Origin: Terrisporobacter petrolearius
Lineage (GTDB): Bacteria; Bacillota; Clostridia; Peptostreptococcales; Peptostreptococcaceae
Direction of reading: 5' to 3'
Length of the DNA stretch: 64,000 nucleotides
NCBI RefSeq assembly: GCF_020748185.1
Contig: NZ_JAHZMO010000011.1
Coordinates: 56,674-120,673, forward strand
Position numbers and translations under genes: made by a program. Positions 26,877 to 36,549 of the stretch are shown in pieces. Below the pieces are notes generated by a model. It was not told the DNA's origin and did not search any database. It was given only the letters and a program-made list of their open reading frames with translations. Position 1 is the first letter of the stretch. Each line of letters starts with the position of its first letter.

Positions 26877-29360
26877 TTACATCCCCTCCATAATTCTCAT
26901 TAATTTATCTATTTCGTCCACACTTCTTTTTTCTGTTACACAAATCATTGTACAACCTGCTAATTCTGGATAATCTTTGCCTAAATCATATCCTCCAAGT
27001 ATGTTATTTTCTAATAATTTTTTATTTAGCTCATCTACTTCAATTGGTGATTTAACCACAAATTCATTAAAAAATTTTCCTTTAAATAATGGTTGGAATT
27101 TCCCACCTTCACTTATTTTCTTAGCCGCATAATGTGATTTTTGCATATTTTGTATTGCCACTTCCTCGCAACCATTTTTCCCCATAGTTGCCATATAAAT
27201 TGCTGAATTTAAAGCGCATAAACCTTGGTTCGAGCATATATTTGAAGTTGCTTTTTCTCGTCTAACATGCTGTTCTCTAGTTTGAAGAGTTAAACAGTAA
27301 GATCTGTGTCCATCTCTATCTACTGTTTGACCCACTACCCTGCCAGGCATTTTTCTGATTAAACCTGACTTTATAGCTAAAAATCCCACATATGGTCCAC
27401 CATAGTTCAATGCATTTCCTAAAGGTTGAGCATCTCCAACAGCCACATCTGCCCCCACCTCTCCTGGAGATTTTAATACACTTAAAGTTATTGGATTTAC
27501 ACTTAATACATACATTGCTTTTTTGTCATGAGCTATTTGCCCTACTTCATCCACGTCTTCTATAACACCAAAGAAGTTAGGGTTTTGAATTAGTACACAA
27601 GCAGTGTCCTCGTCTACTACTTCTTTCAATCTATTTAAATCCGTCATACCTAACTCCCTATCATAATCAACTTCCACAACTTCACAATTATTAAATTGTA
27701 AATAAGTTTTTAATACTTTTCTTGTTTCTGGATGAACAGTTTTTCCTACTACTACTTTTTTACGTCTAGTTTTGGAAACTGCTAATAAACACCCTTCCAC
27801 TGCCGATGTAGCACCATCATACATAGATGCATTTGCTATATCCATTTTTGTTATTTCTGATATCATTGATTGGAACTCAAATATGCTTTGTAATGTTCCT
27901 TGACTTATTTCTGCTTGGTAAGGTGTATATGCTGTGTAAAATTCACTTCTTGATGTAATATGTTTTATGATTGAAGGTATATAATGATCATAAGCACCTG
28001 CTCCTAAAAAACAAGTTAATTCTTCTGTGCTTATATTTTTATTTGCTATTCTTTTTACTATTTGACTAACTTCTAATTCTGATTTTGATTCTTCTAACTG
28101 TAAATCTCTTTTTAATTTTAAACTGTCTGGTATATCTGAGAATAAATCGTCTATTGAATTTACTTTGCATCCTTTAAGCATTTTTTCTTCATCTTCATGA
28201 GTTGCTGGTATATATGAATATTGCTTATATTCTTCTTTTACTATTTCTGATTTTTTATATTGTTTTTTATAAAAAGGTCTTTTTACTATTACTGCACTTA
28301 CAAGTTTTTTTCTTACTCGTACTCCTATTTCACTTCCAATTTTGGAATAATTGCTGTCTATTATTGCCATTCCTATAAATTTATCTAAAGTTGGTGATTT
28401 AAGCCCTGTAGTAACAAATCCTATAACACTACCATCTACTTCTATTTCATAACCACTTCTTATCATTCCTTTTCCTTGCATTTCAAACGCAACTAATTTT
28501 CTTTGTATTTTTTGTGATTTTAAGCTAATTAATGCTTCTTTGCCTATAAAATTTTCTTTATTTAGTTTAACAAATATGCCTAAACCGGCTTCTATTGGAG
28601 ATATTTTTTCACTTAACTCATTACCATAAAGAGGTAAGTTTACTTCTGCTCTTAAAGTATCCCTAGCTCCAAGGCCTACTGGTGTTATATTCTCTTTTCC
28701 TTCTTCCAGAATATCATTCCATATTTTATTTACTACATTTTCGTCACAGTATATTTCAAATCCATCTTCGCCAGTATAACCCGTTCTTGAAACTATACAT
28801 TTTTCTCCACAAACCTCTACATTATTTTTAAATCTGTAAAACTCTATATCACTTAAATTTATATTTACTAGCTTAGATAATATATCTTCAGCTTTTGGAC
28901 CTTGTATTGCCAATTGAGAAATATTACTAGATATGTTATTTATACTTACGTCAAATTTTTCACTTTGTTTTTTAATCCATTCATAGTCTTTATCTATATT
29001 ACCAGCATTGATTACTAGTAAATAGTTTTCTTCACTTACCATGTACACTAACATATCATCTACTGTCATTCCATTTTCGTAGCACATTGGTGAGTATATA
29101 ATTTCTTCTGCTTTTAGGTTTGTAATGTCATTTGTAATTAAATACTGTATAAAATTAAATGCGTCTTTACCCTTGACTTCAACTTCTCCCATATGAGATA
29201 CATCAAATAGCCCAGCACTCCTTCTTACATAGTCATGTTCTTTAGTTGCACCTGTGTACTCTAATGGCATTTCCCATCCTGAAAATTCAAACATTTTTGC
29301 ATTTAATTTTTCATGTGTAGAAAATAATTTAGTTCTTTTTAACTCCATACATTCTATCAT
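26877..29360 (-). CDS. Fused aminomethyltransferase and glycine dehydrogenase subunit 1 (GcvT-GcvPA)
   Basis: Residues 1 to about 370 are a complete T protein ([62 protein letters not shown]). Residues from about 385 to 827 are the P-protein alpha subunit ([88 protein letters not shown]). The two parts are joined in frame with a short linker near residue 375, and nothing suggests a sequencing artefact. Fusions of this kind are known in Clostridioides difficile and relatives. No gcvH or dihydrolipoyl dehydrogenase gene is in the window. Transcription starts behind a tandem glycine riboswitch. Confidence 0.95.
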   Translation of the reverse strand: MIECMELKRTKLFSTHEKLNAKMFEFSGWEMPLEYTGATKEHDYVRRSAGLFDVSHMGEVEVKGKDAFNFIQYLITNDITNLKAEEIIYSPMCYENGMTVDDMLVYMVSEENYLLVINAGNIDKDYEWIKKQSEKFDVSINNISSNISQLAIQGPKAEDILSKLVNINLSDIEFYRFKNNVEVCGEKCIVSRTGYTGEDGFEIYCDENVVNKIWNDILEEGKENITPVGLGARDTLRAEVNLPLYGNELSEKISPIEAGLGIFVKLNKENFIGKEALISLKSQKIQRKLVAFEMQGKGMIRSGYEIEVDGSVIGFVTTGLKSPTLDKFIGMAIIDSNYSKIGSEIGVRVRKKLVSAVIVKRPFYKKQYKKSEIVKEEYKQYSYIPATHEDEEKMLKGCKVNSIDDLFSDIPDSLKLKRDLQLEESKSELEVSQIVKRIANKNISTEELTCFLGAGAYDHYIPSIIKHITSRSEFYTAYTPYQAEISQGTLQSIFEFQSMISEITKMDIANASMYDGATSAVEGCLLAVSKTRRKKVVVGKTVHPETRKVLKTYLQFNNCEVVEVDYDRELGMTDLNRLKEVVDEDTACVLIQNPNFFGVIEDVDEVGQIAHDKKAMYVLSVNPITLSVLKSPGEVGADVAVGDAQPLGNALNYGGPYVGFLAIKSGLIRKMPGRVVGQTVDRDGHRSYCLTLQTREQHVRREKATSNICSNQGLCALNSAIYMATMGKNGCEEVAIQNMQKSHYAAKKISEGGKFQPLFKGKFFNEFVVKSPIEVDELNKKLLENNILGGYDLGKDYPELAGCTMICVTEKRSVDEIDKLMRIMEGM

Positions 29361-29396
29361 TCTCCTACTCCCCCATCACGTTTTATATATATACGT

Positions 29397-29443
29397 AAAA
29401 AAGAGGATATGCAGACACTATAAATAGTAGCCACATATCCTCT
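29397..29443 (-). terminator. Terminator hairpin of the glycine riboswitch
   Basis: Minus-strand stem AGAGGATATG / CATATCCTCT with an inner ACTAT-ATAGT hairpin, followed by TTTTTTACG. It lies between the aptamers and the gcvT-PA start, as expected for transcription control by glycine. Confidence 0.85.
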
Positions 29444-29444
29444 G

Positions 29445-29655
29445 TTCATTTACCTGAAAGTTTTAGTGAGATAATCTCATTTTCTTCTTCGGTGACTTTC
29501 ACTCTTAATGAGCAAAGTCTTTCCAGAGTTCCATCAATTTACGATATTCTTGCCTGAAAGTTTCTCTGAAAATTTAATGGCGATTTTCAGATTGCTTCTT
29601 CGGCCTTTTTACCTAGGTAAAAATGTCTCTCGTAAATCTCACTTGGATTTATTTA
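29445..29655 (-). promoter_or_regulatory. Tandem glycine riboswitch
   Basis: Minus strand: aptamer 1 begins near 29640 with GAGAGAC, then AGGCCGAAGAAGCAA (around 29605-29590), and closes with GAGAAACTTTCAGGCA. Aptamer 2 follows at about 29535 with GGAACTCTGGAAAGAC, CACCGAAGAAG near 29495 and CTAAAACTTTCAGGTA near 29455. The paired CCGAAGRAG cores and ACTTTCAGG tails are the hallmark of tandem glycine aptamers. Glycine binding should let transcription pass the terminator and switch on the cleavage genes. A plus-strand open frame in this stretch is not a gene. Confidence 0.95.
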
Positions 29656-29766
29656 ATTCTAAAATTATTGTATGTGAGTTCATAATATTTTTCAACTGTT
29701 TTTGTTCATTTTCTTATATGTTTTTTCCGATTTTTTCGACAATTTAAAATTGTGTGATAAATATAC

Positions 29767-29797
29767 AAAAGTGCTTATAAAAGTTATAAGCACTTTT
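29767..29797 (-). terminator. Terminator downstream of folT
   Basis: Perfect 14-bp stem AAAAGTGCTTATAA / TTATAAGCACTTTT with a 3-nt loop, symmetric and so active either way. On the minus strand it is 140 nt past folT. The remainder of 29656-29936 holds no gene. Confidence 0.75.
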
Positions 29798-29936
29798 ATC
29801 GTACATTAAAGTTACTTAGTAAAAATCAATAGACTTTCCCCAACTTTAGCCCTTATAGTTTTAGTATGAATTGCTGAACAACCATTATTTTTTTTCTAAA
29901 TTCGCAGTGGTTAAATCTGCTACATATAAGTTTTTC

Positions 29937-30455
29937 TTATATAGCTTGTGAAAATTTAGGTAATTTAACTATGAATTTTTTCCATACAACTCCTATTGTT
30001 ATAATTTTTAACGGTATCATAATAGCTTCTTTAAGTAAACGTGTTGGCAATAATCCTATAAATCCTTTACCCATTAAAATAGACAGCCAATAAGTATCTA
30101 GACCTAAATTTAAAATTATGTCTATAACTAAAACAGCTCCTATTATTCTTGTCCATGTAACTGGCTTATTATGTAAAAATACTCCATATACTACCCCTGC
30201 CAATATTGCAGTAAGTGTGAATCCTGGGAAAAATGCTCCTGTTGGAAATAGTACAACTCCTATAATATCAGCGATCCCATTTGCAACACCTGCCCATATT
30301 GGCCCATACATAGTAGCAATTATAGCCACTGGTACAAAACCAAATCCTATTCTAACTATAGGTGTTTGTATAGAGCAGAATCTAGTTAATATAATTTGTA
30401 ATGCAACTAATAAACTAGTCTGAACTAGTCTTTTAACATTAATTTTTTTATTCAT
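29937..30455 (-). CDS. folT: ECF transporter S component, folate type
   Basis: A 172-residue membrane protein with five to six helices. The sequence VQTSLLVALQIILTRFCSIQTPIVRIGFGFVPVAIIATMYGPIWAGVANGIADIIGVVLFP matches FolT S components, which bind folate and use the shared EcfA-EcfA'-EcfT energy module encoded elsewhere. ATG at 30455 has AGGAGG 6 nt upstream; the frame extends 9 codons further but without a site. A stem-loop lies 25 nt before the start. It is a single-gene unit with a downstream terminator. Confidence 0.88.
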   Translation of the reverse strand: MNKKINVKRLVQTSLLVALQIILTRFCSIQTPIVRIGFGFVPVAIIATMYGPIWAGVANGIADIIGVVLFPTGAFFPGFTLTAILAGVVYGVFLHNKPVTWTRIIGAVLVIDIILNLGLDTYWLSILMGKGFIGLLPTRLLKEAIMIPLKIITIGVVWKKFIVKLPKFSQAI

Positions 30456-30479
30456 AAATTTCCTCCTAAATTGGGCTCG

Positions 30480-30502
30480 CACATAAATATGTGATTTATG
30501 TG
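30480..30502 (-). promoter_or_regulatory. Stem-loop in the folT leader
   Basis: Minus-strand stem CACATAAAT / ATTTATGTG with a 5-nt loop, 25 nt upstream of the folT start. No T run follows, so it is not a terminator. I could not match it to the tetrahydrofolate riboswitch consensus. A translation-control or mRNA-stability element is possible. Confidence 0.4.
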
Positions 30503-30670
30503 TGGAGTTATCAAAAAATAATAAATATTATATATATTTCTATTATTATTTATTGATTAGTCTATCTATGAAATTTAAATAACTTAATTAAATTGTAACA
30601 CAAGGTTTCAATAATGATTAGATTATTAACCTTTTTCGTTCCAAATACAATAAATAATACTATATAAATA

Positions 30671-30705
30671 AAAAAAGACACATAAATATAATATTTATGT
30701 ATCTT
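30671..30705 (-). terminator. Terminator after the zinc-ribbon gene
   Basis: Stem AAGACACATAAATAT / ATATTTATGTATCTT (one wobble on the minus strand) with a T run, 24 nt beyond the stop at 30729. Confidence 0.75.
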
Positions 30706-30728
30706 AATTATTGTTGAATTTTATAATT

Positions 30729-31406
30729 CTAATAATAGTATGGAGAAGAGAACATAAATAAAAATGTTCCTAATGTACCTATCAATAATAAAAAAACTAG
30801 AGTTATTATGGCTAGTATTATTGGTATTGCTATATTAACTCCACCTTTATTTAATATTAATCTTAGTTTTATTTCTTCTCCCATGTTTATGAAAGAGTTT
30901 AATTGTTTTTGTATGTGCTTTAAGTAAGCTATATTTCCGTATAACCCTGAGATAACTGCTATTGCTATACTTATAATTAATGATACAGATGGCATTAATG
31001 ATCCAATTAATATATCTGCTATAATAAGTCCAAAACCTATAGTGTACATTTTTCTATATAAAAACCACCATGAATTAAAGAAAAATGCGGCCCAGTTCCA
31101 ACTAGTAGATCTATAGAATTCTTGGATTTCCTTAAATTTAGGTATATAGTATTCTTCTTTCTTTTGTATAAAGTTAACCATATCTATATTATCAAAATCT
31201 GCTTTATAATTTTCATCATAATTATTATCTGTAAAACTTCTATATGTTTCATTATTTTTTATAGTGTCTTTAATATTTTCAGTAGCATTTTTTATATTAT
31301 CCTCTATTGTTATTAATTTATTTCCACAGTTTGTACAAAACTTAGCATTTTTTGAACTTTTTTTCCCACATTTTGAGCAATATATGAACTTATTTTCTTC
31401 AGACAT
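30729..31406 (-). CDS. Zinc-ribbon membrane protein with DUF2628-like domain
   Basis: The N-terminus is a double CxxC zinc ribbon (YCSKCGKKSSKNAKFCTNCGNKL, Cys about 10, 13, 24, 27). A linker with predicted coil follows (residues 35-75), then a DUF2628-like part with the typical WNWAAFFFNSWWFLYRKMY segment and four hydrophobic stretches to residue 225. Such proteins are common in clostridia and their role is not known. Single gene flanked by terminators. Start ATG has AAGGAGAG upstream. Confidence 0.8.
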   Translation of the reverse strand: MSEENKFIYCSKCGKKSSKNAKFCTNCGNKLITIEDNIKNATENIKDTIKNNETYRSFTDNNYDENYKADFDNIDMVNFIQKKEEYYIPKFKEIQEFYRSTSWNWAAFFFNSWWFLYRKMYTIGFGLIIADILIGSLMPSVSLIISIAIAVISGLYGNIAYLKHIQKQLNSFINMGEEIKLRLILNKGGVNIAIPIILAIITLVFLLLIGTLGTFLFMFSSPYYY

Positions 31407-31514
31407 AACTTCTCTCCTTAAATTTTTTAATAAGTATTTTTATTTTACTATTATTAATATATTCTTACAATAGAGTCTAATATGATAATACACTAGTAGG
31501 TTACTTTATATACA

Positions 31515-31544
31515 ATAAAAGCCAGAAGATTTCTCTTCTGACTT
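31515..31544 (-). terminator. Terminator of the Bce-type transporter genes
   Basis: Minus-strand stem AAGTCAGAAGA / TCTTCTGGCTT (one G-U) with a GAAA-type loop and TTTTATTG tail, 7 nt past the stop at 31551. Confidence 0.8.
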
Positions 31545-31550
31545 AATTTA

Positions 31551-33449
31551 TTATTTGGTTAAAGATATATATTTTTTTGAAGTTAATAAGTAGTAAATTA
31601 GATAAATTACTGAGAAAACAATAGTTGTTATTATAGTAGAAAACCTTCCATCTTGGTTAAACAAATTTGTTACTGCATAACTAGCTACTGTGCTATGGAT
31701 AATAGCTACTATAGCTGGGAATAAGAAAAATATTCCAACCTGTTTATAAATAGATTTATTAATATATTCTTGATTTGTTCCTATTTTTCTCAATGTATCA
31801 AATCTAGGCTTATCTTTACTTGCATCCGAAATACATTTAAAATACATAATACTTCCTACAGATATTATAAATACCAGTGACATAAATAGGCCTATAAAGT
31901 AAATTGCGTTTATAAAGTTATAACTATCTTCATTAAAATTATCTACACTATAAGGTTTTATATTACTATTTTTCTTTATATCTTTAGCTATATTGGCACT
32001 ATTTTCAAAATGTTTTAAGGTGATACAAGATATATTATCTGTATCTTTATTTAAGTCTTTTTTTAAGGAATTGAATGTACTATCATTTACAACAACCGAA
32101 GGAAGATTTCCTCTAAAAAATCCAAATAAATTCATTGCATAGTAGTCAACTATTTTAATATTTCTATTTGCTAAATCAAAATCCACTTTAAAGTCGAAAG
32201 CATTTATTAAATTTTTAGGAATTATTAATATGGCTTCATTGTCATTTAACTGTGTCTTTAAAAATTTATTCTCATTATCCATATCTCTATACTCACACAT
32301 TTTTTTTATATCTGAATATTTTATAAAATCCATATTACCTGCAAACATAAACGGTGATTCTTTTTTACCGTTTTCAGTAATATCTATATGCATAATCTCA
32401 GTTTGTAGTTTAAAATCAACATTCTCATCACTTTTGTTTAAAGCTTCTGAAACAACATTATTATCTAAATTTCCTTCATACATTATGCTATATGGATATT
32501 CAGATTCTTTACCTTCAGTAAAAACAGTTCTAGTAGCAATAGATACTATTACACAAGTCAAGCAACAAGTTATTAATATTGCAATTTGACCTAAAACTTT
32601 ATTATTATCTCTTATTCTAAAAATTATATTATTGTAACTTAAAATATTAGTTTTTTTATATAAGAAATTTTTATTATTAATTAATTTTGACACTAAAAAA
32701 GTAAAAAATCCTTTAAACAATAGCATTGTTCCTATTATAACCATAATTACTGTAAGAAATATGGCAATTGGGAATGGTATGTTATATTTGTTATAATACA
32801 AAATCACAACATAAGCTAAAACTATTACCATTAAACCTAAGATGCCTTGTAATGTTTTATTTTTACTATTATCAGTTTGATATATATTTGTTGCATTAAT
32901 AAGTTTTGTTATATCTGTTTTTACTAAAACTATATATTCTTTAATAAATACACAGACCAATATACATAAGAAAATTAAACTAGTTATTAAAATTGCCTCT
33001 TTTGAAATTTCAAACTTCATCACTGTGTTTACTTTAGAAATTTTAGCTAATGCCATTAAAAATAATTTATTAGTTAAAATTCCCCCAATAATACCGCAAA
33101 CTAAAGCTATTATACCTATTAGCAATCCTTCTCCAGCAAATAACAAAGCTATTTTATTATTCTCCACACCCATAAAAGTATAAATTCCAAATTCTTTTTT
33201 CCTTTGCTCTATAAAAAAACTACTAGAGTAAGATATAAAAAATATAAAAAACAAACACAACACCAATGCACAAACACCTGCTAAAGATGATACTACATTT
33301 AAATCTTGTATCTGTCTAAATTGTTCACTAAACATCAATGTTATAAAGTTATAAAATACTACAATGGAAAATATCATAGAAAATATGTACATTCCATAGT
33401 TTTTCAAATTCTGTTTTAAGTTCATAAAAGAAAGTTTAAAGAAGTTCAT
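31551..33449 (-). CDS. FtsX-type permease of a Bce-like antimicrobial peptide module
   Basis: A 632-residue membrane protein with ten predicted helices arranged as in BceB: FtsX-like blocks at both ends (EQRKKEFGIYTFMGVENNKIALLFAGEGLLIG near residue 80; KPRFDTLRKIGTNQEYINKSIYKQVGIFFLFP near the end). Between helices 7 and 8 lies a large outside domain of about 200 residues (roughly 310-510). In the family this domain and the transporter itself sense peptide antibiotics such as bacitracin or nisin and signal to the partner kinase. It overlaps the ATPase gene by 14 nt. Confidence 0.93.
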   Translation of the reverse strand: MNFFKLSFMNLKQNLKNYGMYIFSMIFSIVVFYNFITLMFSEQFRQIQDLNVVSSLAGVCALVLCLFFIFFISYSSSFFIEQRKKEFGIYTFMGVENNKIALLFAGEGLLIGIIALVCGIIGGILTNKLFLMALAKISKVNTVMKFEISKEAILITSLIFLCILVCVFIKEYIVLVKTDITKLINATNIYQTDNSKNKTLQGILGLMVIVLAYVVILYYNKYNIPFPIAIFLTVIMVIIGTMLLFKGFFTFLVSKLINNKNFLYKKTNILSYNNIIFRIRDNNKVLGQIAILITCCLTCVIVSIATRTVFTEGKESEYPYSIMYEGNLDNNVVSEALNKSDENVDFKLQTEIMHIDITENGKKESPFMFAGNMDFIKYSDIKKMCEYRDMDNENKFLKTQLNDNEAILIIPKNLINAFDFKVDFDLANRNIKIVDYYAMNLFGFFRGNLPSVVVNDSTFNSLKKDLNKDTDNISCITLKHFENSANIAKDIKKNSNIKPYSVDNFNEDSYNFINAIYFIGLFMSLVFIISVGSIMYFKCISDASKDKPRFDTLRKIGTNQEYINKSIYKQVGIFFLFPAIVAIIHSTVASYAVTNLFNQDGRFSTIITTIVFSVIYLIYYLLTSKKYISLTK

Positions 33450-34191
33450 TTACTTCACCTCCCATGGAAGTAAGTAAATTCATTATACTATTGTAGAATT
33501 CTTTTCTATTTCCTGAACTATCTATTCTAGCGTTTAACTTTCCATCTTTCATGAAGACAACTTTTTTAGAATAACTTGCACTAAATGGATCATGTGTAAC
33601 CATAATAACTGTCACATTAAATTTTTCATTCATGTCTCTTAAACAGTTTAATAACTCTGATGATGATTTTGAATCTAGTGCTCCTGTTGGCTCATCAGCA
33701 AAAATTATTTTTGGTGATGTTATAAGTGCTCTAGCTGCTGCTGCTCTTTGTTTTTGTCCTCCAGATAATTCATAAGGATATTTTTTTAGATGAGCTTCTA
33801 TTCCAAAAAATTTAGCAAGTCTCATAACTTCTTCTTTTGTTTTATTTTGTTTTTCATTACCAATTACAAGAGGTAGGGCTATATTATCCTCCACACTCAT
33901 GCTATCTAATAAATTATAATCCTGAAAAATAAAGCCAATATTATCTCTTCTAAATTTAGATAGCTCTTTATTATTCATTTTACTTATATCTTTATTTTCA
34001 TAATATACATTTCCTGATGTAGGTTTATCTACTGTTGATAAAATATTTAGCAAAGTAGTTTTTCCTGCTCCAGAAGGTCCCATTATAGATAAAAATTCGC
34101 CTTCTTTAACGTCTAAATTAATATCTTTTAAAATCTTAAATGTATTTTTATTATTTTTAATATCTTTTTTCAAATTAATAGTTTTTAACAT
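33436..34191 (-). CDS. ATP-binding protein of the Bce-like module
   Basis: MacB/BceA-type ATPase: Walker A SIMGPSGAGKTTLLNIL, Q-loop FIFQDYNLLDSM, signature YELSGGQKQRAAAARALI, Walker B IIFADEPTGALDSKSS, and switch His in VTHDPFSASY. ATG at 34191 lies 5-6 nt after GGAGGG; a TTG four codons before overlaps that site. It follows the kinase gene after a spacer of about 100 nt, where a regulator-driven promoter is expected. Confidence 0.95.
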   Translation of the reverse strand: MLKTINLKKDIKNNKNTFKILKDINLDVKEGEFLSIMGPSGAGKTTLLNILSTVDKPTSGNVYYENKDISKMNNKELSKFRRDNIGFIFQDYNLLDSMSVEDNIALPLVIGNEKQNKTKEEVMRLAKFFGIEAHLKKYPYELSGGQKQRAAAARALITSPKIIFADEPTGALDSKSSSELLNCLRDMNEKFNVTVIMVTHDPFSASYSKKVVFMKDGKLNARIDSSGNRKEFYNSIMNLLTSMGGEVNELL

Positions 34192-34293
34192 ATTACCCTC
34201 CAAATTTCTAATATTTATTATACTTATATTTTATAAGTTTCAGATATTTGCTTCCATCTCTTAACCTAACACTTTGGAGATAATATGTGTCAT

Positions 34294-35304
34294 TTATGTC
34301 ACATTGAAGTAATCTGATAAGTTATAGAAAGTAATATATACATCACAAAATTCATTTGGCGTTGATATTACGTTTATGTGGTGACTTAATTTATTTAAGA
34401 TTTTCTTTGAAATATAAAGTCCCATACCCGTTGATTTTGTTTTCTTTCTTCCATTTTCTCCAGTAAATCCTTTGTCAAATATTCTTTCTATATCTTGAGG
34501 TACAATTCCCATACCATAGTCTTTTATATGAAGTTCACATCCTTTTTTATTTTCCTTCAAATAAATTTCTATTTTTCCTCCTATATGGCTATACTTGATT
34601 GCATTATCAATTATTAGCTCAATTATATGAGTAATCCACTTTTTATCAGTAAGAACATTTTTATTTAACTGATTAACTTGCAAATCTATTTTATTATATA
34701 TAAATTGATATTTATTTTTCTTTATTACTTCTTTTACTACTTGTTCCAAGTTCACTTCATTTATTATAAAGTCTGAATTATAGTTTCCTGCTCGACTTGA
34801 ATACATTGCTTGTTCCACTAATTTATCTATACGGCTGACTTCACTATTAATTTGCTTAGATAATTCCCTACTATCATCAATTTCATTTACTCTTTTTCCT
34901 ATTATTTGAAGAACTGAAATTGGAATCTTCACTTCATGAATCCAGTTTGTCATGTAATCGTTTATATCCTCTAATTCATTTCTTAAACTATCTACTTCTT
35001 CCTCATTCTCTTCAATTAGATGTTTTACATTCTTATAAATATAATCCCTTTCCAAATCATCATATTCTTCTCTTAAATTATGTATTGAATTTATGATTTT
35101 TTTTGTTTTTTTCTTATAATTTCCATAACCAATAAAAGTGAAAATTACCACAGCTAAAATTGATAAAATATTAATATAAATTAAAGTATCAATACTATTA
35201 CTTAAATTAGGATCTAGTATCATAGTAACATCAACTATTAACATTATTAAAATTATTAAAATTAAAAATACTTTTACTTCTCTTAAATAATTTCGTAAAC
35301 TCAT
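34294..35304 (-). CDS. BceS-like intramembrane-sensing histidine kinase
   Basis: Two N-terminal membrane helices (about residues 12-30 and 39-60) with almost no loop between them, the mark of intramembrane-sensing kinases that listen to their ABC permease. The H box is MTNWIHEVKIPISVLQI; the HATPase part has ELIIDNAIKYS, KDYGMGIVPQD and KSTGMGLYISKKIL. 336 residues, as for BceS. Its start overlaps the regulator's stop by 4 nt. Confidence 0.94.
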   Translation of the reverse strand: MSLRNYLREVKVFLILIILIMLIVDVTMILDPNLSNSIDTLIYINILSILAVVIFTFIGYGNYKKKTKKIINSIHNLREEYDDLERDYIYKNVKHLIEENEEEVDSLRNELEDINDYMTNWIHEVKIPISVLQIIGKRVNEIDDSRELSKQINSEVSRIDKLVEQAMYSSRAGNYNSDFIINEVNLEQVVKEVIKKNKYQFIYNKIDLQVNQLNKNVLTDKKWITHIIELIIDNAIKYSHIGGKIEIYLKENKKGCELHIKDYGMGIVPQDIERIFDKGFTGENGRKKTKSTGMGLYISKKILNKLSHHINVISTPNEFCDVYITFYNLSDYFNVT

Positions 35305-35978
35305 TTTATTATATATCCTTGTCCTTTTTTAGTTTCTATAAAATCATTTAGTCCTATGGAGTCTAACTTCTTTCGCAATCTATTAACATTTACTGTTAAA
35401 GTATTTTCACTTATAAATTCATCTGTATCCCAAAGTTCTTCTATTATTTCATCTCTACTTACGATTTTTTCTTGATTTTCCATTAATATTTTCATTATTT
35501 TCAACTCATTTTTAGTCAGTTCGGCATTTTCATCTTTAAAGTATATCTTTCCATCAACTATATTCAGTGTTATATCTTTAAATTTTATTATCTCGCTTTT
35601 TAAATCATTATTATAAGAGTAAGTTCTTCTAAGTATGGCTTGAATTTTGGCAACTAAAATTTGTGGCGAAAAAGGTTTAGTAATATAGTCATCTCCTCCC
35701 ATATTTATAGACATGATTATATCCATATCATTATCTCTAGAAGAAATAAATATTATTGGTACTTTCATAAAGTTTCTAATTTGTAAACACCAATAAAATC
35801 CATCATAACAAGGTAAATTAACATCCATTAAAATTAATTTTGGATTACATTGTAATACCTCATCTGTTATATTTTCAAAATCATTTACCTCACAAGCACT
35901 GTATCCCCACTTACCCAAAGTTAAGCTAATTTCTCTACTTAGAGCCTTATCATCTTCTATTATAAAAATATCCATCAT
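35301..35978 (-). CDS. BceR-like OmpR family response regulator
   Basis: Receiver with IIEDDKALS, phospho-Asp in LILMDVNLPCYDG and Lys in DDYITKPFSPQ, then a winged-helix domain (LTKNELKIMKILMENQ, ENTLTVNVNRLRKKLDSI, KGQGYIIK). 225 residues. First gene of a complete regulator-kinase-ATPase-permease set on one strand, the standard Bce order. Confidence 0.94.
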   Translation of the reverse strand: MMDIFIIEDDKALSREISLTLGKWGYSACEVNDFENITDEVLQCNPKLILMDVNLPCYDGFYWCLQIRNFMKVPIIFISSRDNDMDIIMSINMGGDDYITKPFSPQILVAKIQAILRRTYSYNNDLKSEIIKFKDITLNIVDGKIYFKDENAELTKNELKIMKILMENQEKIVSRDEIIEELWDTDEFISENTLTVNVNRLRKKLDSIGLNDFIETKKGQGYIIK

Positions 35979-36158
35979 TATATCCCCCTTTTTTTCATCT
36001 TCAAATCAATATTATTATATATTAATTATAATCCATTCTATTATTTTTCTTTCAATTTGTATATTCTTAAGATTTGATTTTAGATAATATTTAGCTTATT
36101 TTATTGTTTTTATGTAAATAATAAATAAAACTATTTAAAATAATTGGAGGTGTATTTC

Positions 36159-36416
36159 TTGAATTATAAAAATACCATAAATCATAATTGTAATATTAAG
36201 TGTCCTAAATGCAATCATACATATTCATATGACTTTAAGCTTGAAGATTTGAAAAAAAACGATAATAAAAGCAGATCTCTTGAGAATTCCTATGAATTTT
36301 TAATTTATTTAATTTGTAAAAATCCACTATGCAATTACGATATTGAAATTAAAGGAGAGGCTATTGTAAGTTCTTCAAATTCTCTAGATTCCATAAAAAT
36401 TAATTCTATTAAATAA
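36159..36416 (+). CDS. Small hypothetical protein with paired CxxC zinc-binding motifs
   Basis: An 85-residue soluble protein with CPKC near residue 15 and CKNPLC near residue 56, which could hold one zinc ion in a ribbon; the rest is charged and beta-prone. No family recognised. The TTG at 36159 has GGAGGTG 6 nt upstream; the in-frame TTG at 36144 lies just before that site. It is alone on the plus strand between two minus-strand groups. Confidence 0.65.
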   Translation: MNYKNTINHNCNIKCPKCNHTYSYDFKLEDLKKNDNKSRSLENSYEFLIYLICKNPLCNYDIEIKGEAIVSSSNSLDSIKINSIK

Positions 36417-36455
36417 TATAAAGAGCTCATATTTTATGAGCTCTTTATATTATTT
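36411..36455 (+). terminator. Very long perfect terminator hairpin overlapping the stop codon
   Basis: A perfect 21-bp stem (36411-36431 with 36435-36455) and a 3-nt loop starts three bases before the stop codon of the small zinc protein gene. It contains GAGCTC in both arms and ends in ATTTAATTA. Confidence 0.75.
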
Positions 36456-36549
36456 AATTACTTTGTTTATTAACCTGTTTTAAAACATAATCAAATATAA
36501 CATATGATGGTGAAATATTAATTTTTTATTAACTAATCTATATCTATTT

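Noticed and set aside
29508..29747. 79-codon plus-strand open frame
   Set aside because: It covers the tandem glycine riboswitch, which is on the minus strand.
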